Shown: piece by piece, positions 28,344-36,280 of the stretch
Layout of the letters: the number at the start of each line of letters is the position of its first letter
How positions within the stretch are numbered: position 1 is the first letter of the stretch
NCBI GenBank assembly: GCA_963791235.1
Contig: CAWBRW010000029.1
Location: 434,001-498,000, forward strand
Direction: 5' to 3'
From: JALORV01 sp963791235
GTDB lineage: Bacteria; Pseudomonadota; Gammaproteobacteria; Burkholderiales; Burkholderiaceae_F
Length of the DNA stretch: 64,000 nt
Notes under the pieces: generated by a model
Seen by the model: only the letters and a program-made list of their open reading frames with translations
Databases searched by the model: none
Told to the model about the DNA's origin: nothing
Made by a program: the position numbers and the translations under genes

Positions 28344-29819
28344 TTACAACGACCTGCGCATCGCCACTGCGGGGATCTTCATGGCCTCCCGGTACTTCGC
28401 CACTGTGCGGCGCGCGACCACGATGCCCTGTTCGCCCAGCAGTTCGGCGAGCTTGCTGTCCGAGAGTGGATTCCTGGGGTCTTCAGCTCCTATCAGTTGC
28501 TTGATCAAGGCGCGAATCGCTGTCGATGACGCGGCGCCGCCTGCTTCGGTCGCCACGTGGCTGCCGAAGAAGTGCTTCAGTTCGAACACGCCCAACGGCG
28601 TGGCCATGTACTTGTTGGCTGTGACACGCGATATGGTGGATTCGTGCAGTCCTACCGTATCGGCAATTTCCCTGAGAACCAGGGGCCGCATCGCGATCTC
28701 GCCATGCGTGAAGAAATTGTGCTGCCGGTCGACGATCGCCTGGGACACCCGCAATATGGTGTCGAAGCGCTGCTGGATATTGCGGATCAGCCACCGGGCT
28801 TCCTGAACGCGTGTCGTCCATTGCCCCCGCTGCACCGGGTCGGCGCCGCGGTCGCGGCGCCCCTGTTTGAGTATGTCCGCATAGGCCTGGTTGACGCGCA
28901 GACGGGGCATGACTTCCCGGTTTAGTACCGCGGTCCAGCGCGCCTTGATCCGCCGAACAAACACATCGGGGACGATGTAATCGGCGCGCGTGTCACCAAA
29001 GGCTACACCCGGCCTCGGATTCAGTGTGCGAATCAACGCATGTGCCGCGCGTAACTCGTCATCATTGCAGCCCAGGGTCCGCTTGAGCTTCAGGAAATCC
29101 CGGGCCGCCAGCAATGGCAAGTGCTCGCTCACCAAGCGGCGCGCCAGTGCGGCTCCCGGATAAACGCGATCGCCCCCCGCCATGGCATCGAGCTGCAGCC
29201 GCAGGCATTCAGACGTATCACGCGCGCCGACACCCGTCGGATCGAAGCTCTGGAGCAGGCACAGCGCTGCGCGCAGTTCGTCGAGGTCCACCGCGGCGCT
29301 TTCCGGACACATCGCCAGCAGCTCATCGAATGACTGGTGCAGGTAGCCGTCCTCATCAACGGCTTCGATCAGCAGGTCGACCAGCACCCGGTCGCGCGGG
29401 CTCGCCTGGGTGCATGCCAGCTGGCTGCGCAGGTGCTCGCGCAGCGTCGGCCGAGTCGAAGCCCAGTCGACCGCGCTCGATTCATCGTCTTCGGAGCGCC
29501 CCTCGCCGGCTCGACCCCAGTCGAACTCGATGTCGGTCGTGCCCTCCGCTGCGTCCGATGCCGGGCTGGCGTCGCTGCCGTTGATCTCGGTGGTGCTGCC
29601 TGGGGCGGTGGTCGCCGCCTCGATCGAGCCGTCAGACCGCAGATGCAGCGAGCCGCCCAGCGGGTCGTCATCGCGCTCGATCAGCGGGTTGTCCGCCATC
29701 GCCTGCTCGATCTCCTGGTTGAGTTCGAGCGTCGACAGCTGCAGCAGCCGGATCGACTGCTGCAGCTGGGGCGTCAGCGCCAGGTGCTGCGACAGTCGAA
29801 GCTGAAGACTTGGTTTCAT
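28344..29819 (-). CDS. rpoN: RNA polymerase sigma-54 factor RpoN
   Basis: RpoN directs enhancer-dependent transcription from -24/-12 promoters. The 491-residue protein has the region I glutamine-rich activator-interaction segment (MKPSLQLRLSQHLALTPQLQQSIRLLQLS), an acidic linker, the core-binding domain, and the RpoN box ARRTVAKYREAMKIPA near the C terminus. ATG 29819 starts the homologous region. It lies downstream of lptB, and a promoter of its type precedes the PEP-CTERM gene at 56.3 kb. Confidence 0.96.
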   Translation of the reverse strand: MKPSLQLRLSQHLALTPQLQQSIRLLQLSTLELNQEIEQAMADNPLIERDDDPLGGSLHLRSDGSIEAATTAPGSTTEINGSDASPASDAAEGTTDIEFDWGRAGEGRSEDDESSAVDWASTRPTLREHLRSQLACTQASPRDRVLVDLLIEAVDEDGYLHQSFDELLAMCPESAAVDLDELRAALCLLQSFDPTGVGARDTSECLRLQLDAMAGGDRVYPGAALARRLVSEHLPLLAARDFLKLKRTLGCNDDELRAAHALIRTLNPRPGVAFGDTRADYIVPDVFVRRIKARWTAVLNREVMPRLRVNQAYADILKQGRRDRGADPVQRGQWTTRVQEARWLIRNIQQRFDTILRVSQAIVDRQHNFFTHGEIAMRPLVLREIADTVGLHESTISRVTANKYMATPLGVFELKHFFGSHVATEAGGAASSTAIRALIKQLIGAEDPRNPLSDSKLAELLGEQGIVVARRTVAKYREAMKIPAVAMRRSL

Positions 29820-29888
29820 CGTGATGTTGTAATCAGCGCGCACGCGCGGCCGCCCGAAGGGCGCGCTCTAACTGACCGCGACGAGTGC

Positions 29889-29915
29889 ACGTGCGACCGC
29901 GCAGCGGTCGCGTAC
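29889..29915 (+). repeat. Dispersed palindromic element, copy A
   Basis: ACGT, an 8-bp arm GCGACCGC, the loop GCA, the complementary arm GCGGTCGC, then GTAC. It lies in the gap between lptB and rpoN. The same architecture recurs at 31951-31975 and 63597-63621. Confidence 0.75.
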
Positions 29916-29931
29916 ACGAGGAGCGTATTCA

Positions 29932-30723
29932 TTACATCCGGAAGTGCTCGCCGAGATAGACCCGGCGCACGGTTTCGTTGCCGACGATCTCGTCGGGTCG
30001 GCCGGCGGCGAGCACGACGCCTTCATTGATGATGTAGGCGTGGTCGCAGATGCCGAGGGTCTCGCGCACGTTGTGGTCGGTGATCAGCACGCCGATGCCA
30101 CGGTCCTTAAGAAAGCGCACGATGCGCTGGATCTCGAGCACCGCGATCGGGTCCACCCCTGCAAAGGGCTCGTCGAGCAGGATGAAGCGCGGCCGTGCCG
30201 CCAGTGCGCGCGCAATCTCGACGCGGCGTCGCTCTCCGCCCGACAGCGACAGCGCGGTGTTGGTGCGCAGGTGTGCGATCTGCAGATCATCGAGCAGTTC
30301 GGAGAGCCGGTCATCGAGCACGTGCTTCGGCAATGGACGCCCGGCATCGTCGATCTGCAGCTCGAGCACTGCAAGGATGTTCTCCTCGACAGTCAGCTTG
30401 CGGAACACCGAGGCTTCCTGCGGCAGATACGACAGCCCGAGCCGGGCGCGGCGGTGAATCGGAAGATGCGAGATCGACTTGCCATCGACGAGAATGTCGC
30501 CATCGTCGAGCGGCACCAGGCCGACCACCATGTAGAAACAGGTCGTCTTGCCCGCACCATTGGGGCCGAGCAACCCCACGACCTCCCCGCTTTCGACGGT
30601 CAGCGAGACGTCCTTCACGACAGCACGATTACCGTAGCGCTTCTGCAGGTTTTCGACCTTCAGCGTGCTGTGCGTCGTCGCAAGCGGGGTCGCGACATCG
30701 CCGGCGCGGGTACGTGCTTCCAC
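29932..30723 (-). CDS. lptB: LPS export ABC transporter ATP-binding protein LptB
   Basis: LptB powers extraction of lipopolysaccharide from the inner membrane with LptFG. The 263-residue ABC protein has Walker A GPNGAGKTTCFYMVVGL, Q-loop YLPQEASVFRKLTVEENI, signature LSGGERRRVEIARAL, and Walker B FILLDEPFAGVDPIAV. An N-terminal extension of about 20 residues precedes the ABC core; the start is GTG 30723. It lies two bases past lptA and before rpoN, the standard order. Confidence 0.96.
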   Translation of the reverse strand: MEARTRAGDVATPLATTHSTLKVENLQKRYGNRAVVKDVSLTVESGEVVGLLGPNGAGKTTCFYMVVGLVPLDDGDILVDGKSISHLPIHRRARLGLSYLPQEASVFRKLTVEENILAVLELQIDDAGRPLPKHVLDDRLSELLDDLQIAHLRTNTALSLSGGERRRVEIARALAARPRFILLDEPFAGVDPIAVLEIQRIVRFLKDRGIGVLITDHNVRETLGICDHAYIINEGVVLAAGRPDEIVGNETVRRVYLGEHFRM

Positions 30724-30725
30724 GA

Positions 30726-31337
30726 CTAGTTGGCCCGCGGGTTGGTGATCTGCGGCGCCACCTTCAGCGGCGTTTCCGACCCGGTCTTGGCTGCAGTGGA
30801 GCGCGGGGCGATCGTGCCGCGCACGCGGCCCTCCGGATTATTGGGATCGCCCGACGCCTTGCCGCCCGTGACGAAGTACTTGGAGTTGCGCTGGTCATAG
30901 GTAATGGCATCGCCGCGCAGTTCGTCGCGGGGCACGTCGTTTTCCAGCATGCGGACACGGGCCCGCGAAAGCAGCTTCACCGTATCGGACTTTTCGTCGT
31001 ATTCGATGCGCTCCGCCTGCCCGTCGACGAATTCCTCGACACCGGGCTGGCTCGTATCGCGGCGCTGACGGAAGGTCGCCACCTTGCCGGGGGAGGCCTG
31101 GATCAATCCATACTGGTAGCCCTCCGGATCCTTGCGAATCTGAACGCGATCCCCCGTCGCGCGCATCGTTCCCTTGACCAGCACCACGTTGCCGGCAAGC
31201 ACGCAGACCTGCTGCAGGTCATCGCACTCGCCGCTGTCGGCCTCGTAGTTGAGCGGCTTGTCGCGGTCCGAGCGTTCGGCGCGCGCCCCCCCGAGCATGC
31301 AGGCTGCAACGAGCAGCGCGATCAGCCAGTGGATCAT
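30726..31337 (-). CDS. lptA: LPS transport periplasmic protein LptA
   Basis: LptA forms the periplasmic bridge carrying LPS from LptC to LptD. The 203-residue protein has a signal peptide (IALLVAACMLGGARA) and an OstA-like beta-jellyroll with repeated strands (VVLVKGTMRATGDRVQI; AERIEYDEKSDTVKLLSRARVRM). A disordered, proline- and threonine-rich tail follows residue 165. Its ATG overlaps the lptC stop (ATGA). Confidence 0.93.
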   Translation of the reverse strand: MIHWLIALLVAACMLGGARAERSDRDKPLNYEADSGECDDLQQVCVLAGNVVLVKGTMRATGDRVQIRKDPEGYQYGLIQASPGKVATFRQRRDTSQPGVEEFVDGQAERIEYDEKSDTVKLLSRARVRMLENDVPRDELRGDAITYDQRNSKYFVTGGKASGDPNNPEGRVRGTIAPRSTAAKTGSETPLKVAPQITNPRAN

Positions 31338-31930
31338 CGAGCCTCGGCTCCCTTCGGTGGCGCGCTAGGTTCGACGGTCCCGCGAACCTTCGAGCGGAAC
31401 TTGACCGTGCGCTTGACGTTGTCGTAGTCCATCCCGACCGCGTTGATGCGGGACCCGCCTCGTTCGATCTCGACCGGCGCATCGGTCGAAAACTGCTCGG
31501 CATCGGGCAGCGCCACGAGTTTCTCTGTGGACATGCGCATCGGCGGCTCGCCATCCTTGCCCGCGGCGCGGATCAGCGTCACGTCGCCGGTCAGCACGAC
31601 GCGGGCGCCGCTATCCTCGACTCGCGCGTGATTCGCCTTTGCATCAATCTGCGGCTGGTCGGCACGCAGGCTGATCAGGCGCGGTCGTGCCACCTCGACC
31701 CGATCGTCGCTTGGAAAGTGCGTCACGCGGTCGCCCATCAACTTGTTCGTGGCCCGCCCGTCGGCATCGAACTGGGTCAGCGCCGCTCCATCGACGACGA
31801 TATCGGGGCCTTCGCGGGAGACCGGGTTCGCAAGCGCGTTGATGCGAGTGGACTGTGAGTACCAGTACGTGGTGCCCGCGAGCAGCGCAAGCAGCAGTAT
31901 CGCGATGATGGCGGTGATGCGGTCACGCAT
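31334..31930 (-). CDS. lptC: LPS export protein LptC
   Basis: LptC is a membrane-anchored protein that takes LPS from LptBFG and passes it to LptA. The 198-residue product has one N-terminal transmembrane helix (ITAIIAILLLALLAGTTYWY) and a jellyroll domain. ATG 31930 (MRDRITAI) places the helix at the start; upstream sequence in the same frame covers a palindromic repeat and is unlikely to be coding. It is coupled to lptA. The gap to kdsC (31931-32059) holds repeat copy B. Confidence 0.92.
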   Translation of the reverse strand: MRDRITAIIAILLLALLAGTTYWYSQSTRINALANPVSREGPDIVVDGAALTQFDADGRATNKLMGDRVTHFPSDDRVEVARPRLISLRADQPQIDAKANHARVEDSGARVVLTGDVTLIRAAGKDGEPPMRMSTEKLVALPDAEQFSTDAPVEIERGGSRINAVGMDYDNVKRTVKFRSKVRGTVEPSAPPKGAEAR

Positions 31931-31950
31931 TGGCGTTCGGCGCGCCTCGC

Positions 31951-31975
31951 GTACGCGACGCTGCGCGTCGCACGT
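31951..31975 (-). repeat. Dispersed palindromic element, copy B
   Basis: On the minus strand: ACGT, arm GCGACGC, loop GCA, arm GCGTCGC, GTAC. Same plan as copies A and C, with a 7-bp stem. It lies between kdsC and lptC. Confidence 0.75.
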
Positions 31976-32059
31976 GCGCTCGGCGCGGATAGAAGTGGGA
32001 CACGGGCTTGGGGCGGCCCGGCGTCCGTGTCCAACACACAAGCTTGTCGCGCAGGTCCT

Positions 32060-32576
32060 TCATCCGTGAACCATTGCGGTGATGTCGACCGCCTGCGCGC
32101 GCAGGATAAATTCGGCGATGGCGCGGACGGCGGCACGGCCGCCGGGCTGCGGGGCAATCCAGTGCGCGACGGCTTTGACTTCGTCACGGGCATCGTGGAC
32201 GGTCGCCGCGAGACCAGCCTGCTGGAGTACAGGAAGATCGGGCAGGTCGTCTCCGACAAACGCCGTTTCGTCCGCGGAGATCTTCGTTTCGGCGAGCAGG
32301 TCGTTAAAGGCCTGCAGCCTTGTCGCCGCGGCCCTGCAGCACGCGTGCAATGCCCAACTCGCGCGCGCGCTGCGCAACGATCGGCGAGTTGCGCGCAGAC
32401 AGGATCGCGACCTCGATGCCGCGGCCGAGCAGCATCTTGATGCCGTGTCCGTCGCGCACGTCGAAGACCTTCATCGCTTCGCCCTGCGGGCCGTAGTAGA
32501 GGCGGCCATCGGTCAGCACGCCGTCGACGTCGAGCACCACCAGGCGGATGCGTGCTGCACGCTGCTCCGGCGTCAT
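32060..32576 (-). pseudogene. kdsC: 3-deoxy-D-manno-octulosonate 8-phosphate phosphatase, frameshifted
   Basis: KdsC removes phosphate from Kdo-8-P in LPS core synthesis. The N-terminal part (32304-32576) has the HAD motif LVVLDVDGVLTDG and runs to GRGDKAAGL before a stop. The rest of the enzyme (LQAFNDLLAE, then FVGDDLPDLPVL) continues in another frame to 32060. Removing one G at 32318-32319, where AAG is followed by an extra G before CTG, joins the frames into a normal protein of about 171 residues. This may be a real lesion, a sequence error or programmed slippage. The start overlaps the kdsD stop. Confidence 0.85.
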
Positions 32577-33572
32577 CAGATCACCTTCGCGTTCATCAGG
32601 TCGAGGTTGTTCAGCGCCCCGACCAGCTGTCCCCGTCCGTCGATGACGAGCAACTGATTCTTGCGCGTGCGGTCCATCAGCTGGGCTGCCTCGACCGCCA
32701 GCACGTCCGGGCCGATTGTGAGTGGACTGCGCGTCATCACGTCGGCGACCTTCAGGGGGCGGACGTCGCCAACGCGCTCGAGCAGTCGTCGCAGGTCACC
32801 GTCGGTGAAGATGCCGACCATCGCGCCGTGCTCGTCGAGGACGGCCGTCATGCCGAGCTGCTTGAGCGTGATCTCGTGCAGCGCGTCCATCACGCTGGCT
32901 GCGTTGCTGACGCGGGGAATCGCTGCGCCGGTGCGCATGACATCGCGGACGTGAGTCAGCAGGCTTGCGTCCGAGCGCACCGGCAGGATGCGAGCGGGCA
33001 AAGTCCTCGCGTCCGAAGCCGCGAGCGTCCAGGCAGGCAATCGCCAGCGCGTCGCCGAGTGCGAGCATCGCGGTGGTCGACGAGGTCGGCGCCAGATTGA
33101 GCGGGCAGGCTTCCTTGTCGACATGCACGTCGAGGTGAACGTCGGCGAGCTGCGCCAGTGACGATTCTGGATGTCCGGTCATCGCGATCAGCGGGGTACC
33201 CGCGCGCTTCGCCACCGGCACGATCGTCAGCAGTTCGTCGCCTTCTCCGGAATACGAGAGCGCGAGCAGCACGTCGTCCCGGGTGATCATTCCGAGATCG
33301 CCATGCGCCGCTTCGGCCGCGTGCACGAACATGGCCGGCGTGCCGGTCGAGGCCAGCGTCGAAGCCAGCTTGCGACCGATATGGCCGCTCTTGCCGATCC
33401 CTGTCACGACGACGCGACCGCGGCACGCCAGCAGCAGTTCGACGGCCCGCGCGAAGGCACCGTCGATGCGGTCGGCGAGCGCGGCCACCGCGCCCGCCTC
33501 GATCGCGATCACCTCGCGCGCCAGCGCCAGGGCGCTGGCGTTCGGTTCGGCGGGCGTCGGTGTCGCGGACAT
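32576..33572 (-). pseudogene. kdsD: D-arabinose 5-phosphate isomerase, frameshifted
   Basis: KdsD converts ribulose 5-phosphate to arabinose 5-phosphate, the first step to Kdo. The SIS isomerase domain (VVTGIGKSGHIGRKLASTLASTGTP; LSYSGEGDELL) runs from ATG 33572 to FARSHPAGALGRK. The following linker and two CBS domains (LLTHVRDVMRTG to NNLDLMNAKVI) are in another frame. Deleting one C at 32962-32963, where AAG is followed by an extra C before CTG, restores a 331-residue protein of standard length. The same kind of interruption occurs in kdsC next door. It is divergent from the Kef-type gene. Confidence 0.85.
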
Positions 33573-33714
33573 CGGCGTCTTGGAGGTCGGCAGTGAGGCA
33601 AATGCCGTCGTGAAGCGGCTGCGGCGATAATACACGCGCGACTGTCCGCTGGCATGGGCTTTGCTTTCGGCGCGCGCGCCATACTCCTTCAATCCCGTTC
33701 CGCGGCTTTGGTTC

Positions 33715-35698
33715 ATGACGTCAGGCCTGGAAGTCACCCTTGTGCTGCTCGCCTCCGTGGTGCTCGGGGTCGTTGTATTCCGCCTGCTGTCGCTGCCGCC
33801 GCTGCTCGCCTACCTCGCCGTCGGCATCCTGATCGGCCCGCACGCGCTGGGACTGGTCCCCGACACCAAACAGACGCGCTACCTGGCCGAGTTCGGCGTC
33901 GTGTTCCTGATGTTTTCGATCGGGCTCGAGTTCTCGCTGCCGCGATTGCGGTCGATGCGCCGCATCGTTTTCGGCCTCGGCGGGGCCCAGGTCGGGCTGA
34001 CGATCCTGATCACCCTCGCCGCCGGCTGGCTCCTCGGCGCGTACTTCGGCGTCGGTCTTGCCGGCGCGTTCGCCCTCGGCGCGGCGCTCGCGATGTCGTC
34101 GACGGCGATCATCATGAAGATGATTTCCGAGCGGCTGCAGCTGGACACTGAGCACGGCAAGCGCATCGTCGGCGTGCTGCTGTTCCAGGATCTAGCGGTG
34201 GTTCCGCTGCTGGTGGTGATTCCTGCGCTGGCGGCCGACCCCGGCGAACTGGGCTGGACCCTCGGTCTGGCGATGCTGAAGGCGGCGGCGCTGCTCGCCG
34301 TGCTGCTCGCGGGCGGGCAGCGCGTGTTGCGCTGGTGGCTGCACCTGGTTGCGAAGCGCAAGTCGCATGAGCTTTTCACGCTGAACGTGCTGCTGGTGAC
34401 GCTGGGACTGGCGTGGCTGACTGAAATTGCCGGACTTTCACTCGCGCTCGGCGCCTTCGTCGCGGGAATGCTGATCTCGGAGACCGAGTTCAGGCACCAG
34501 GTCGAGGAAGACATCAAGCCGTTCCGCGACGTGCTGCTGGGCTTGTTCTTCGTGACGATCGGCATGCTGCTGAGCCCGCGCATCGTGCTCGACCACGTCG
34601 GCTGGGTCATGCTTGCGCTCGTCGTCCCGGTCGCTTTCAAGTTCGGGCTGATCTACGTCCTGGCCCGCCTCTTCAAGGCGAGCGCGGGCACGGCTGATCC
34701 GCTCGGCGCTGGCGCTATGCACCGCGGGCGAATTCGGGTTCGTGCTGCTGGGGCTCGCAGGGCATTTCAACATTCTCGGCGACGACGTGCTCCAGGTCGT
34801 GCTGGCCGCGATGCTGCTGTCGATGCTGGCCGCGCCGCTGCTGGTGCAATACGCGGACTGGTTCGTGATGCGCGTGGCATCAAGCGAGTGGCTGCTGAAG
34901 TCGCTGGAGATCGCTCAGATCGCACAGCGGGCCATCACGACGGATCGGCATGTCGTCATCTGCGGCTTCGGCCGCAGCGGCCAGCACCTGGCGAAGATGC
35001 TCGAGCAGGAGGGTATCGGCTACATCGCGCTCGACCTCGATCCGGATCTCGTGCGCGAGGCTGCCGCCGCGGGTGATTCGGTTGTCTATGGCGATGCGGC
35101 CCGGCGCGAGACGCTGGTGTCGGCGGGGATTAGACGAGCCGCGGCGCTCGTGGTCACCTACGCCGATTCGGCCTCCGCACTGAAGGTGCTGCGTCACGCG
35201 CAGGACCTTCGGCCCAACCTGTCGGTCATTGTCCGCACACAGGATGACCACGATCTCGACAAGCTGATGAAGGCGGGCGCCACCGAGGTGGTGCCCGAGA
35301 TCTTTGAAGGCAGTCTGATGCTCGGTTCCCATGCTTTGGTGCTGCTGGGTGTGCCGGTCGCGCGGGTTGTGCGTCGCGTCCGCGAAGCGCGCGATCAGCG
35401 CTATCGACTGCTGCGCGGCTACTTCCACGGCACCGGCGACGACGATGCTTCGATCGAAGAGGAGGCGCACGAGCGCCTGCACTCGGTATCGGTCGAACCT
35501 GGCGCCACCGCCGTCGGCAAGCGCCTTTTCGAGCTGGACCTGCCCGGACTGGGAGCCGAAATCACGGCGGTGCGGCGTCACGGCATCCGTGGCGCCGAGC
35601 CGAGTCCGGAAATGGTGCTGCAGGCGGGTGATGTGCTGGTGCTGCGGGGCGTGGCCGAGGCCGTCGAGCGTGCCGAGGAACGGGTGACTCAGAGGTGA
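33715..35698 (+). pseudogene. Kef-type monovalent cation:proton antiporter (CPA2), frameshifted
   Basis: The first part (33715 to about 34690) encodes the membrane domain of a CPA2 antiporter, with about a dozen hydrophobic segments and FLMFSIGLEFSLPRL. The second part resumes in another frame as ALALCTAGEFGFVLLGLAG and continues through a TrkA-N/RCK domain (HVVICGFGRSGQHLAKMLE) and a TrkA-C domain to 35698. One surplus G at 34692-34693, between ACG and CTG, explains the break; without it the protein is about 660 residues, normal for YbaL/KefB relatives. It would exchange K+ or Na+ for protons. The stop overlaps the next gene. Confidence 0.83.
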
Positions 35699-36261
35699 CC
35701 CACGTGCTCCGACTCTGCATTGCCGTCCTGCTGGCCGCGTGCACTGCGTCTCAGGCTCGCGCAGATGACGGCGCCTGGGCGGCGCTGCGCGATCGCGCCG
35801 CCGTGCTGATCATTCGTCATGCGCAGACCGAGCCCGGAATCGGCGATCCACCCGGGTTTCGCCTCGACGATTGCGCCACGCAGCGCAACCTTTCGGAGGC
35901 GGGGCGGGCACAGGCCGCGGCAATCGGACGTCAACTGGCCGATCGGGGAGTAAAGGTGTCGCGAGTCGAGTCCAGTCGCTGGTGCCGCTGCATCGACACG
36001 GCACGGCTCGCGTTTCCGGGGGTGGAGGTGCGCCCGGTCGACGCTCTCAACTCGTTCTTCTCGGAGCGCGATACCGAGCCGTCGCAAACGGGTGCACTGC
36101 GCACGCGCATTGGCCAATGGCGCGGACCGGGCGTGCTGGTTCTCGTGACGCACCAGGTCAACATCACCGCGCTCACCGGTCGGTCGGTCGGACCAGGTGA
36201 GGGACTCGTGCTGCAGCAGGACGCCGCGGGCCCGCGCGTGGCCGGCGCGGTGCAGTTCTAG
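35695..36261 (+). CDS. Exported histidine phosphatase superfamily protein
   Basis: The 188-residue protein has an N-terminal signal with a possible lipobox (LLAAC). It then has the histidine-phosphatase motif LIIRHAQTEPG, an ESSRWCRCIDTARLAF segment and the second histidine in VLVTHQVNITALTG. It is likely periplasmic or membrane-anchored; its substrate is unknown. Start is GTG 35695, overlapping the antiporter stop (GTGA). It is not closely similar to the SixA-like protein at 4.9 kb, which lacks a signal peptide. Confidence 0.8.
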   Translation: MTHVLRLCIAVLLAACTASQARADDGAWAALRDRAAVLIIRHAQTEPGIGDPPGFRLDDCATQRNLSEAGRAQAAAIGRQLADRGVKVSRVESSRWCRCIDTARLAFPGVEVRPVDALNSFFSERDTEPSQTGALRTRIGQWRGPGVLVLVTHQVNITALTGRSVGPGEGLVLQQDAAGPRVAGAVQF

Positions 36262-36280
36262 GCCACCTCGGCGTCCGAAA

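Noticed and set aside
32304..32340. Programmed frameshift as the preferred explanation for kdsC
   Set aside because: No upstream Shine-Dalgarno-like stimulator plus slippery stop of the prfB type was seen, and two neighbouring genes have the same defect, so an error or lesion is more likely.
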